A DNA stretch of 64,000 nucleotides from Ptychodera flava (Eukaryota; Hemichordata; Enteropneusta; Ptychoderidae), in assembly GCF_041260155.1 (NCBI RefSeq), contig NC_091947.1, positions 28,543,615 through 28,607,614 on the forward strand, read 5' to 3'. Position 1 is the first letter of the stretch. Each line of letters opens with the position of its first letter. Positions 11,482 to 22,580 of this stretch are shown piece by piece. The notes below the pieces were generated by a model. The model made no database searches. It worked only from the letters and a program-made list of their open reading frames with translations, and was not told the DNA's origin. A program made the position numbers and the translations under genes.

Positions 11482-11606
11482 GGTCGATGTTATTTGCTGC
11501 AGGTCTGATGTCACTGACCGTGATTTCGTTCACTTTGCTGTTCAGCACTGAGTACAAGAGAAGGAACACAGAAAATGCCCAGAGTTATTCAAGACTAACA
11601 CTTTGA
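11482..11606 (+). CDS. Possible terminal exon: transmembrane helix and short cytoplasmic tail
   Basis: A strong polypyrimidine tract and acceptor (ACTTTTGTTCACAG) is followed by 40 codons and TGA. The peptide is a hydrophobic helix (MLFAAGLMSLTVISFTLLF), a positive stop-transfer run (EYKRRN) and a serine/tyrosine tail ending SYSRLTL. AATAAA follows at 11895-11900, about 290 bp after the stop. This looks like the last exon of an integral membrane protein, type I if the upstream beta-rich segment belongs to it. Family not identified; upstream exons not established. Confidence 0.42.
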
Positions 11607-12735
11607 TAAAAACATCACAGGAAATCGCAAAATGAGTGTATGCATCTTTTGCGATTGAAAAGAAGATGAATTTGTTTGTATGAAGTCGGCCAACTTTGAA
11701 GGAATTTACATTTATCAATTTCCAAGACCACATCAGCCTTAATGACACTTGATTGCAATGAAGTATACTGTAACAAGGTGAACCGATACGACTGTGAGGT
11801 TTCGCCTATGGAATTTAAAGAAAAATATCCAAAATGTGTATTGTTTGCGAAAGGAAGTATGTGAAGTTTCCACTTAACCAACAGACAATGATGAAATAAA
11901 AAGCTTACTTAATGTCACCACTACTCAAAGAAGGGACAATATAATGTTTCATTTTTCCATTATTTTGCTCTGAACAACTGTAAATCTTCTTATTTTTCTA
12001 CCTAAAGTATGTTGAAACAGAATCGGAACACTAGCCTTGCAAACACAGCCCATTCCATACTATGTGCAGTCACTGTGTTGTCAGATTAATTCTGATCAAA
12101 AACAAAATCAGTTGTCGACAATCAAACCGCACACCAGACACATGATTTTCGGAGTATTACAATAAACTATTCATGAAACAAAAACCAAAAGAATTTTAAG
12201 GAAACCACATTATAAAATTGACTAGCGGTGGAACTTAAACCACAGACAGTAACATTTCTCTACTATCCCTGCTTTAACATGGGCTCGTGTTGTGTCCAAG
12301 TCAACAAAGCTGCTACCTTCACTGTCAGGAGGACAATTTTCCAGTGAACACGAAACGAGCAGGTTTTGAGAATTTCAAGGGTAAGCCTATGTCGGATGGG
12401 GGGCACTTGAAGGCATTTGGGGATTAAAGGGGCACTCGAAACGAATTGTCTAAGATTGATATGAAATGTGTTTGGTTGTCTCTTAAATAAAGAGTCACAA
12501 AAATAAATTGTAAAGAAAAAAGCACATACTCTGTCGTGTATTGAATACCTTTAGTAAATGTTTTTTGATTGTGGAAATTTCGTCACTTTCCTATTTCGTT
12601 CTTATTTCGCTAAGTTTTTATTTCGTTTACTATAAAAAGCCAAAAATTCCACTCCACACAATAGTCACCATTCCCATCAACATGTTATTAATGGCACCTA
12701 ACACAAGTTACAGGATCTGTGGTCATTGTTTTAAA
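11607..12735. other. No gene recognised
   Basis: Contains the presumed 3' UTR of the preceding exon with AATAAA at 11895-11900; otherwise no repeat or coding signal that I can support. Confidence 0.5.
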
Positions 12736-12947
12736 ATGCGCGCAACAAAATTGCAATTTGATATTCAGCCGCTTATTTAGGATATGCATTTTTCAATGCT
12801 GGTTTTGACCCGACCTTGTTTACATTTTATTTAATGATCCCATCAGACATTTAGTATACGTTTTCTTAGGCAATGTCTAAAACAAGCGCGCTTCTTTGAT
12901 ACTTACAAAAAGTGCTTAACGATAAAACGGTAGATCTATGCTGAGAC

Positions 12948-14059
12948 AATCCGTGGCAATTCGCGGCTAGTTGATTTACTAATTTAGTTATTCTATTAGA
13001 AAATAGACTGAACGGTAATTATGAAGTTTCAAATATTTTAGGCCAGCAGGTGAAGCGCATTTGGCCATATTCTAAGTATGATAGATTTTGCGTCAAGTTA
13101 AAGTGTGAGAATAGGTAAAAAGCCTTGTCAAGCCTTTAGCATTTTACCCATTTTTTTATTGGATAAAAAATACGGTTGGTGATAAAAATACCGCGCTGAA
13201 TGTGTTATTCTTAATTCAGAAATACAGCGCTAAGAAAACAATCCGTGACATTATTCGGTCAACCATATTTTCACCCTGAAATCAGAGAATGAAAGTCGAA
13301 ATATGGGCAAATTTCATGATTTCGGTTCACTTGACAATTTATTTACATTAAAATTGGACCAAATTTCGATCTTGAATTTGCTCTGTCAGCATTCTATTTC
13401 TGAATTAAGAATGACACGTTCAGCGCCGTATCTTTTGCGGCCAACCTTACTTGTAATCAATAATGCAAATGGGAATTACGAATTGGGTGAAATACTAAAT
13501 TGTAGTTGGTTTTCCCGAGTAGGAATAGCGACGTGAGCCGCTAGTTGTGCAACGTTAACTGCAAATTGAAATTAGAAATTAGAAATTGGCACCACGTGAC
13601 CAACTTAGGGAGCCTCCATATTTTATAGAGGTGTTGGCGGAAATCAGAGGATTTAGTTTCATGACACGGCTGGAGTCAGATATTACAAACACTTATTGTA
13701 CATAAGGTTATTCTTAATTCAGAAATACAGCGCGTAGACAACACTTCTAAGATCGAAATTTTGAAATTGTCACACGAACCGGTGAAATAATGAAATTTGC
13801 CCATATTTTGCATTTTCATTCTTTGATATCACGGCGAAAAAACAGTTGGCCGAATAATGTCACGGATTCATCCTCACAAGGGCTTTTACCAATTTTCCAT
13901 AATTTCACCGGCGTTGAAAACTTGTTCAATTGGAAAAGGACCAAAAATTGCTTAATCAAAATAAATAAAAACGTTTAAAATAGATTACTAGCCTACTTTC
14001 TATTTTCTATTTCAATGAATAAATTGGAATATCGACTAGCCACAAAGTGCCACGGATTA
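12948..14059. mobile_element. AATCCGTG-family foldback inserted in copy 1
   Basis: Left end AATCCGTGGCA (12948), right end TGCCACGGATT (14048-14058). Arms of about 200 bp match the element at 25701-28039 (GAAGCGCATTTGGCC and AAAAAGCCTTGT blocks). GAGAC occurs at 12943-12947 and 14060-14064. The related copies at 25083 and 32078 run uninterrupted through this point, so they are empty sites. Confidence 0.8.
13240..13868. mobile_element. Inner AATCCGTG-family foldback
   Basis: Ends AATCCGTGACATTATTCGG (13240) and its inverse at 13850-13868. The inverted arms are about 85 bp (both contain ATATGGGCAAATTTCAT). It sits inside the right arm of the 12948-14059 element. No clear target-site duplication. 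Confidence 0.75.
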
Positions 14060-14825
14060 GAGACACTGTTACTCGGCCTGAGGCTGTTCTAAAGTATGGC
14101 GCAACGACGGATATTGAACTACAACGGCTGTATGTCGATGGTAGATACAGAAAGGCACTTCTTGATTCCGGAAAATGTTTCAGATATATTAGCAGCTATT
14201 TCCAAAATCTTTCTCTCGACGCAATAGGTTTGTTAGAGCGCAGCGTGAGAAGATACTGCGCTCGCGAAAAATGGCATTTGTCGTGTATCTGGCCCTGAAC
14301 TCGACTTTAATGTTGCCAATGCAGTACAAGAGTGTGATCCTGCTTATAGAGAACAATAATGTTTTTGTACTTCTATTCTAAAGGAGTGAAAATTGGACAT
14401 ATTCGGCTGAGAAATAGTTTGAAATTAGCACTTCCCGTTTACTACGACTGAGCAATGACACGGAAAAATTTCAGGTAAGGCTTGTTATGTTTCGCTCAGC
14501 CGTCGGACTTGTGCAGGTTACGGTCAACACCAGCAATGAAAAATAGACAAGCATTTGAATATTTCGTTTATTTCAAGCATGGTATTTGCATCTTCCCACA
14601 TGTTTCATGCGAACGATGCATTTGTAGTGGATTGCGAGCCAATAGGCGTGTAGGTCTTTAACATTATCATCGAATATAAGCTGGCTTGTAATGTACGCGG
14701 TTTCATGTATTATCCAGTGTTAGATATACTAACCCTAAAACGACGATGGTGGCAAGAAAGTTGACGATAAGTTACTTCTTCGCTTTCGACATGAAATTTC
14801 TGTTGGCCTGAAAATGCCACGGATT

Positions 14826-15988
14826 AAAAAGCGTAAGTATTTTAATTGTGAGTCGCGACATGAATTGAAACCCCTGACAACATATTACTAAGATGTACCA
14901 CTAGTAATGCCATGACCTATACGGTTATCACTTTTCACAACAGTTAAAGGCATCAAAAGCACTATACTACCCGCTCTTGATAATTTATGCTAACATTGCA
15001 ACGGTATTACACTTCCAATGCTACATTATCATTTTTCCTACTATCATTTTGACACGGTTCTCTTCTGTAATAAGAGTGTACATCGAGAACATGCACACGG
15101 CAGGCAGTCAATCTAATTGTCACAGACAATGGTCGAACATGATAGCTCCTGAAACGTATATCAGATGTTTCTGTCATATGTTAAGTACTACGATTTATCA
15201 AGTATTTCATGTGGAAAACTTGGTTTAAATCTTTGACCGGACACTATGAAAAACTAAGACCATGTAAAACATTTTGAGACACTGTTTTGCGGATGGTACA
15301 CTTAAGTTAAATTTGACGTATGTGTAAAACCGCTTCCTACTTCGCTGAAAGACTTGCACTATTTTTGCAAATTTTACCAACGACGGTGTTTTCGGACAAA
15401 GGCTGTAAAGACAGTCTTCCCGCAAAATGCAATGACAGGAGGCTACAGTTCTAGGGAACAGCATTTCGATGATAAATAGGTGTTGTTCGATCTTGAAAGT
15501 TGCGTTTATAAATATGTCCTGCCGAATATATAGCGCCGTCTTTATCTAATTTACACGCTTTGAACTAATTTGTGAGAATAGGATCTTTTAATTGTTCTAG
15601 TTCACTTTTACAATCTTACAATACAGATTGCGAACCGTTACGAACACATATGTTACATTGGTCACATTTCTAAATGTTGAAGTACTTATTACCATTTTTA
15701 CAAAAAAATAGCCAAGCGAATAATAACTTTATTGGTGATCGAAAGGAAATTGTGCTGTTATATTGCTTTACAAATTTACAACGTAAAAACAACAATTACA
15801 TCAAAACAAACAACGTGAAGAACCGCTTCCTTCGTATATAAAATAATTGATAAACGACGTTTTAACAATGGTATACCTTTTCTTGCAGGCAAACTCAATA
15901 ACTGTTATGTTTTTTTATCTGTTGGTTGTATTCGACAGCGACAGTTGAAACATAACAACGCCTTCGAGTTACACCTATCGGTGGGAAA
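14826..15988. other. No gene recognised
   Basis: AT-rich; no repeat shared with the rest of the window and no convincing exon. It could hold a promoter for the exon at 15989. Confidence 0.45.
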
Positions 15989-16039
15989 ATGGCAGATGGA
16001 GATGATCAATCGAGTTATACACGGGAAGAAGCGAGCAAA
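15989..16039 (+). CDS. Possible first coding exon
   Basis: ATG in a good context (GGGAAAATGGCA) opens MADGDDQSSYTREEASK and ends exactly at a consensus donor, AAA|GTAAGTA, in phase 0. The acidic, polar start resembles many cytosolic protein N termini. No partner exon was found in the repeat-rich downstream sequence. Chance cannot be excluded. Confidence 0.25.
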
Positions 16040-16285
16040 GTAAGTATTTTAACTAAAACTCGGATGGCACCTTGGCTTTCAATCTCTTTATCACATGTAC
16101 TGGCTAGGAATCTCCACCCCTGTTGTACGTCATCAACCGAAATACTTTTTCCTGCACGACGCCGTGACGCTTGCGTGCGCGGACCAATCTGTCGCGATCG
16201 ATGCCGTGCTCTCATGACATGTTTACGAATAGGTGATGCGATAAATTATCTCAGGAAACATTCATTGAAACATGGAAGGCATGTC

Positions 16286-16441
16286 CACAGTCGCCCGTTT
16301 TCAAAAATTCCGCTCTGTGGCTACGCGCCCCATAGACGCTTGTGTATACGCCGAAGAAAAACATGTTCTTCTTAGGCGTATTTACACACGTGTATGGGCC
16401 GTTTAGCTGCAAAGTGGAATTTTTGAAAACGGATGACTGTG
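16286..16441. mobile_element. 156-bp CACAGTCG foldback MITE
   Basis: Near-perfect palindrome starting CACAGTCGCCCG and ending GACTGTG, flanked by GCATGTC (16279-16285) and GCATTTC (16442-16448), a 7-bp duplication with one change. Its arms share GCCCCATAGACG with the 909-bp elements at 28262 and 46306, so it is a short relative of them. Confidence 0.8.
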
Positions 16442-16759
16442 GCATTTCCAACAAAATTGCGAGTCGCTACAGCTTAGGTATTCCAAAAGAACAGAATGAG
16501 GTGTCGCGTCGCGGCTTACGCTCCAGTCTAGTGGTACAGACAGGTCAGTGTGGACGGTGAACATGGTCGATAAACTCGAGAGCTATACCTCAATGTAAGT
16601 TCACACTGAAACATTAACTACTGTATGATCTTCATACCAGATGTGAACTGAATGTGCTCACGTGTTTTACAACAGGTAAGGTTCATTAATAGTAGGAAGC
16701 TTTATAGAACAATCAGGTATCTGTTATATCACTATATGTAGCAGGTTTTTTATCAACTT

Positions 16760-17749
16760 CGCACAGTACTCTCAGAGTTTATAAATTACATATTACAAAA
16801 CTGTATTTAATATGCAAATGAGCTGTTAATTAACTTGACACTGCTCAATGCTTCATTGGACAATTAGATATCCATCAGATCAACATTTGTAGCGCGTTTC
16901 ATAAAATTTAATGCTGTGATTTTAGTGTAATATCACTAATTACAAAGTTCATTAAATATGGAAATGAGCCCTGATTAAACTTGATACTGTTCAATGTTTC
17001 ATAGCACAATTAGATATTTATCAGGTCAATATCTGTAGCAGGTTTCACCAAATTTGGTGCCGTAATTTTAGAGTTATATTAGAGACATATACCTATATTT
17101 ACAAAGTTTATTAAATATGCAAGTGAACCCTTAATTAACTTTATACAACTAAATGCTTTGCACAACAATTAGATATCTGTCGGATCAGTATATGCAGCAG
17201 ATTTCATCACATTTGGTGCAGTTATTTCGGAGTTATATGACTAATTATAAAACTTCATAAGATATGCAAATGAGCTATTTATTAACTTGACACTGCTCTA
17301 TGCTTCTCAGTACAATTAGATATTTATCAGATCAATATCTGTACCAGAATTCACTAAAATAGGTACCGTAATTTCAGAGTTATATACCTAATTACAAAGT
17401 TCATTATATATGCAAATGAACCCTTAATTAACTTGACACTACTAAATGCTTTTACACCACAGTCAGATATCAATCGGATTAGTATCTGAAGGAGATTTCA
17501 TCACATTTGGTGCCGTTACATAGGAGTTATATGACCAATTACAAAACTTCATGAAATATGCAAATGAGCTATTTATTAACTTTACACCGCCAAAGGCTTT
17601 TAAGTACAATTAGATATATATATCAGATCAATATTTGTTGCGCGTATCATCAAGTTTGGTGCTGGAATTTCAAAGTTATGTAACTAATAACAAAAGTTCA
17701 TTAAATATGCAGATGAGCAGATAATTGACATGGCACTCACTATCATCAT
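16760..17749. repeat. Tandem array, unit about 148 bp, about 6.5 copies
   Basis: The block ATGCAAATGAGCT/GAACCC recurs at about 16812, 16960, 17118, 17264, 17411, 17559 and 17707. Each unit includes ACAATTAGATAT, ATCAGATCAATAT and a TTCATCA(A/C)ATTTGGTGC stretch. Odd and even copies alternate between GAGCT and GAACCC, suggesting a higher-order dimer. Confidence 0.85.
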
Positions 17750-17916
17750 GATGTTCTGAGATTCTATTATTTTATTCCTTCATAATGTAGGCCTCCGGCC
17801 CTTATATGAGCTTACAATATCTATGTGTCTTCCAGAGACAAGTATTTTTGTCAGAAATACAAAGAAGTATGGCGTGAAATAATACATTTACAGCAATGAA
17901 GGGAAAATAGCAATAA

Positions 17917-20672
17917 TTACAGTTTCTCTTTAATTCTGAAAGTGTGATAGATAAATAGAGCTAGATTTCTTATTTGATTTTCGTCTTTTGTTTCCATAAG
18001 TATATTGAAAGTAAACAATGATGGCGACCTGTAAAGATTACTTGGAAGGTATTTTTCCCTTAAATATTTCCATGTACTACATTTAAATAATAAGTGATAT
18101 TCATCCTCTATTTCTTTGTGACATAATTGACAGATCCTAAATTCTCTATCCACACCTCTATGACGTCCAAGTTCTATTTCTCATGGGTGGTTTCCACATC
18201 TAAATCTTGCCAAGGCTCGACGATATTTAAAAAGATTTATACTTGAAATATACAGTTCTAACGTTACATCTGTCTTAAAATTTCTATAATAACTAGTTTT
18301 CTCACATGTGCTTATATCTGACCACCATTCTTGCCTTTTTGTATCTTTTACTCTGTTGACAAACTCTGACAGGAAAAACTCTGTATTACCAACACTTTGA
18401 TTTAGCCATACATGCCCCATACCATATCGATACAGAAGATTTTTCACATCAGTAGCCCACGTATACTTTCCCAATTCGTCTCTTTTGAATAGCATTTTAT
18501 ATGCTTTAGCAGGTAAACGAGTTTCTGGCATTTCCAATAAGTGTATCCAAAATTTACACATCTTTTAACATAGTAACAAAATATCGGCAATCTACCGCAA
18601 TCACCCAACACAGCACATGTTGGTGCGCTGTTTGAAACTCCTAAATATCGACGACAGTATAATGATTGAACTCTTTCAAGATTTTCATATGGTTGAAAGC
18701 CCCAAACTTCTGACCTGTAGCTAAGTACAGGTAAAATATAGACATCAAAAAGTTTAAAGTACACATCTGGAGAAAGAGCTTTCATATTTTTGATATATTT
18801 TCCTAGCATTGCAATTTTCTTTCTTGCCTTAACAGCCATATTTCTTGTAGTTACAACTAGTGATCCTTTACAGGACATAACTAGACCAAGATATTCATAA
18901 GCACTTTCTACTTTCAGTTCTTGCTCACCGAAAAACCAACGCTCATGTCTACTGAGATATCCCCCTCTACTATACACAACTACCTTAGTTTTTGATAGGT
19001 TGACCTTCATTTTCCATTTCAAAGTAAAATCATACAGGATATTAATAAGTCTTCTTAAACCCACCACTGTATATACAAATATGACTATATCATCTGCATA
19101 TAACAACAGAAACAGCTGTATCATATCATTTGGTATTAACTGGATTCCGGATAAACCGGAATTTTCCATCATCTTTGCTAACTCATTTATGTAAAAACTA
19201 AACAAAATCGGGCTTAACATACAGCCCTGACGTAAACCTTTATGCAGATAAAAATAATCTGTTGTTACATTACCACTCCTTACATTTGATTTCACGTCTG
19301 CATAAATTCCTTTCAACATCTGCTACATTTTACCGTCAATGCCTTCTAAGGCTAACCTATACAAAAGACGAGTTCTATCGACAGAGTCGAATGCTTTCTC
19401 AAAGTCGACGAAGAGACAATACAATTTACTTCCACTTCCCATTGATAACGACTTTTGTATTATTGCGAACAGTGTAAAGAAATGATCTACTGTGGAGTAA
19501 CCTTCCCGAAAGCCCGCTTGGCATTCTGGGATATTTTTATTTTCCTTTGCCCATTCTTTTAGCCGTTCATTTAGGATACTGGTAAAAATCTTGCTAAATA
19601 CACTAAGAAGTGTGATGGCCCTGTAGTTTTCTGGTTTACATGGATCACCTTTCTTGAATAGTGGTACTATTGTACCGACTGACCAGCTATTCGGGAAAAT
19701 TCCCTGATCAAAAATACAATTGTACAGCTTATTTAGGAAAGGTAACAACACATCTATTGAATTCTTAAAAAATTCTGCTATTAACATATCTGGTCCCGCT
19801 GACTTGTTATTTTTAAGTTTGCTTATTGCCTTCAGTATTTCTTCATCTGTAATTGAACAATTCAAGATATCCGAGAAAGCATCATTATTGCTCTCCGGTA
19901 CATGTAACCTATCGGCATCAAACTCAGTAAGGAAAAGCTCCATTTCATGTTTAAAATCCATATTCATGTCTGAGTCATCTACAGATGCTTGGAAGAGATT
20001 CGAAAAATACATCAACCAATCCTCAAGTGAGACTAGACTTTGCTGTTGCTTACCACGTTTTCTTAATTTTATAAGATTCCCGAAACTCTTTCCATTTGTC
20101 ATATTCTCTCTAAGAAATGTCTGTGCCTCCTCCTCATATGCACGCTTTTTACAGCGTATCAAATTTTTATAAGACTTTGTATTATCTTTATACGTTTCAA
20201 AATCCTCCTTCAACCCCGAACGACGAAATTTTCTCAGACTTCTCTGCATACCTGATTTAGATTCTGTACACTCTTTATCGAACCAGGTCTTTCTACAGGA
20301 GTCATCACTGATTTCATATTTTCTTTGAGTAAACATACCTTTAGCCGAACTTTTCAAAGCCTGTGTAATACCTTCAACAACATCATTTACACCAAAGTTC
20401 CTGGCTGTCATCAGACTATGTAAAAATTCTCGACTTTCTCCACAACCGATGTTATCTTTAAATTGATGTACCAACTCCTCACGCCAACGTACTATGCTGG
20501 CTGGGGGGTGTTGGACCTCCCTGGTACGCTCAACTGTTACTTTAAATGAACAACATAATGGAAAATGATCTGATTCGACTCGAGTCGGTACATGAAAAGA
20601 CATAATATTATGAAATAGTTCTTCTGATACCAGTACATAATCGACAACACTACGCCCTTCATTTGCCGTATT
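17917..20672 (-). pseudogene. LINE endonuclease remnant and reverse transcriptase
   Basis: Only the C-terminal strand of the endonuclease remains (RSVVDYVLVSEEL, then ESDHFPL). The RT core has PLFKKGDPCKPENYRAITLL, CQAGFREGYSTVDH, LFVDFEKAFDSVD and YADDIVIF, and a thumb with KMKVNLSKTKVVVYS. It is broken by TAG at 19323-19325, by a one-base frameshift near 18555 (KRC to KFWIHLLEMP), and by TGA at 18181-18183. The last piece holds a C-x2-C-x8-H-x4-C finger (ICQLCHKEIEDEYHLLFKC). It cannot make a working enzyme as it stands. Confidence 0.85.
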
Positions 20673-21181
20673 TCTTCTTGAAGGTTTCCAACGGTTTCAT
20701 TCCTGTTTGTGATATCAGAACCTTCATTTCGCATTCCAGCAATGTCCTCTCTCATCGTGAAAATTTCATCTTCAACATTATTTATTCTTTGTTCGAGTGA
20801 CTCGAATCTGCTATTCATCAATTTTATGTCAGCAGCGATGGTTTCCAGTTTATTCAGCATCGTGTCTTTCAACATTTGGATATCAGACCGTATATCACTT
20901 GTAGTGTCAGAGTCACTTTTTGATGTACTTCGCAACGCTCGTTTTGATATAGTGCCGCTTTGGGTTTCTCTAGTTTCACTCTGGGGTCCTGGGTTTTGCT
21001 CTACATTTCCAATTATCAAAAGATAAAACAAGCATACCTTTACGGCCAGCGACACGGTCCCACTCGACACTAGGAACGAGTACAAAGAAACCAACATGGC
21101 AGGAGTTTTGACTTGACCACATGGTCTCCCTCCAGCAAATTGGCCAATTCTCAGTCTATACGTGTTCAAGTCCACACCCAT
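20660..21181 (-). pseudogene. LINE N-terminal region: 2A-like peptide and coiled coil
   Basis: The frame opens MGVDLNTYRL; a second methionine starts a strongly hydrophobic segment (MLVSLYSFLVSSGTVSL). At 20984-21010 it encodes GNVEQNPGP, matching the 2A consensus D-x-E-x-N-P-G-P except for Asn in place of Asp. In 2A peptides the ribosome skips the last Gly-Pro bond. Downstream is a heptad-rich coiled coil (SRFESLEQRINNVEDEI). The frame is then broken at about 20660, where it meets the truncated endonuclease in another frame. 2A-like peptides are known from APE-type LINEs of sea urchins and lancelets. Confidence 0.75.
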
Positions 21182-21340
21182 CGCTCTTCCTCACTTCCAG
21201 GGTCTCAGTAGAGCATGTTTCATCTGAATTTTGGGCTGTACTGACCAAATTTTACATGCCAATTTCGGTTTCCCGAGGAGCGCCAAATTCTACGTGTGCA
21301 CTGGATGACGTCTCATTTGCATCCCCGATGTTCTGAGATT

Positions 21341-22000
21341 GTCATCTCTGAAAAGTTACATGAAATTTTTTTGCAGTATTTCTTGATTTATGTCTACACT
21401 GTCATTACCGTCGACGTCTCAATAGGGAAACCATTGTGTGGAATAAATGATATTGCATAATTTCATTAATATGCAAGCAACACCAACCGAAATCCAATCA
21501 CTTTATGCAAATAGCATATGGTACCTGTGTACCAAGTCTGACTTGAATCTGTTTAAGCGTTTTTGAGTTAGGGAGCCTTCAGTAATTACAGGGGGTGGGC
21601 CGGGGGAATGGGGGGGAGGGTCACTTTTTAGAAAACACTTCAAGGGGGAGGGTCGCTTTTTATAAACCTATCTTGGGGGGTCACTTTTGACAGAAGCTGA
21701 TTTTGTGGCCAAAACTTTGATTGTCCATGTCCAATTGTTATGTAAATTAGCTGATACTGTTTTAGTTATTCCTGGGGAGAATACCGCAGTGGTTGAGGGG
21801 AGGGTCAAGTTTTAGAATGTCGGACAAGGGAGAGGGTCACATTTTAGACAGGAGGATAGGGGAGGGTCACATTTCACGGTACAGGTGTGCGCGAAATTCC
21901 CCCGGCCCACCCCCTGTAATTACTGAAGGCTCCCTTATTGTGTAAACAGACACACATACAAATCTGACACTTGTATTTGTACCTTTAATACCTTTAATAT
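21341..22000. repeat. Right part of the tandem-repeat element split by the LINE
   Basis: 21341-21570 continues the sequence left of the LINE. After the MITE (21571-21934) it continues TTGTGTAAACAGACACACATA, a layout like the array tail at 51850-51940. Confidence 0.55.
21571..21934. mobile_element. Harbinger-like MITE, 364 bp
   Basis: Inverted repeats of about 36 bp, GGGAGCCTTCAGTAATTACA then GGGGGTGGGCCGGGGG, with a perfect inverse at the right end. TTA lies on each side (21568-21570, 21935-21937), as in PIF/Harbinger. The interior holds G-rich GAGGGTCAC(T/A)TTT repeats. No transposase. Confidence 0.8.
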
Positions 22001-22580
22001 TGTGTATATTACAGTATAATCGAACGACTTGGTGTCAAGAGGCTTAAAAACTCCATATAACTATTGTAAATAACAAGTAAAGCTAACTTATACAGTTAAG
22101 TGCTTCCCAAAGTATTCTATCATATTCATATATACCGAAGCAACCAAACTTCGAACAATAAGGTTGATAAAAGAGATGAATGTTTTCAATGAAGTAGGAC
22201 TGTGGGCCAGAATTTCTTGGTAAACTGCACGTCAGAGAAAACATCAACTATCTGTATTTGTCAAATAACAAACGCATTTTATAAATTTGTAATGGCTTTC
22301 TCAAATATTGATTTTTAAGACACATGCACACTAACCAGACATTAAAAACGTAGAGATAGCACAGGGAATTCAGTCTCTGATGTTTTCTTGTTGTGAATAT
22401 CAACATAGATGAAACATGAAGATGTTTGTTTGTTTGTTTTAAATACAGCAATAAATAAATATACAATCTAAATGAGAGTCAGAATAGCCGCGGTGCGCAC
22501 ACTCTGCCCTGACAAATACACCAAGTATAAGTTAAGACAGTTGTACTTATTTCTTTATGATAGCGATCGGTCACTTTGTT
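22001..22580. other. No gene recognised; presumed 3' flank of the sulfotransferase
   Basis: AT-rich sequence downstream (on the minus strand) of the sulfotransferase stop codon. Probably includes its 3' UTR. No repeat assigned. Confidence 0.4.

Larger units (their letters stand above)
12736..14825. mobile_element. AATCCGTG-family element, copy 1 (left-truncated), with nested insertions
   Basis: 12736-12947 plus 14060-14825 match the interior and right end of the copies at 24500 and 31494. Shared features include the CGCGCAACAAAAT and GACCCGACC blocks and the terminus TGCCACGGATT at 14815-14825. It is interrupted by the element at 12948-14059. The left terminus is missing. No protein is evident; a short open frame at 14047 crosses the insertion boundary and is not supported. 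Confidence 0.7.
17764..21326 (-). mobile_element. APE-type LINE with 14-bp target-site duplication, defective
   Basis: Flanked by GATGTTCTGAGATT at 17750-17763 and 21327-21340, which fixes both ends. It reads on the minus strand: an N-terminal 2A-like peptide, a coiled coil, a truncated endonuclease, reverse transcriptase and a C-terminal CCHC-like finger, ending AATAAAATAATA. Defects are loss of most of the endonuclease, two in-frame stops and one frameshift. The flanks are the tandem-repeat element at 16760-22000, so the LINE landed inside it. Clade is uncertain; CR1-group or a related APE lineage is likely. Confidence 0.88.

Noticed and set aside
16760..17749. CRISPR-like array
   Set aside because: Units of about 148 bp without distinct spacers, in a eukaryotic repeat context.
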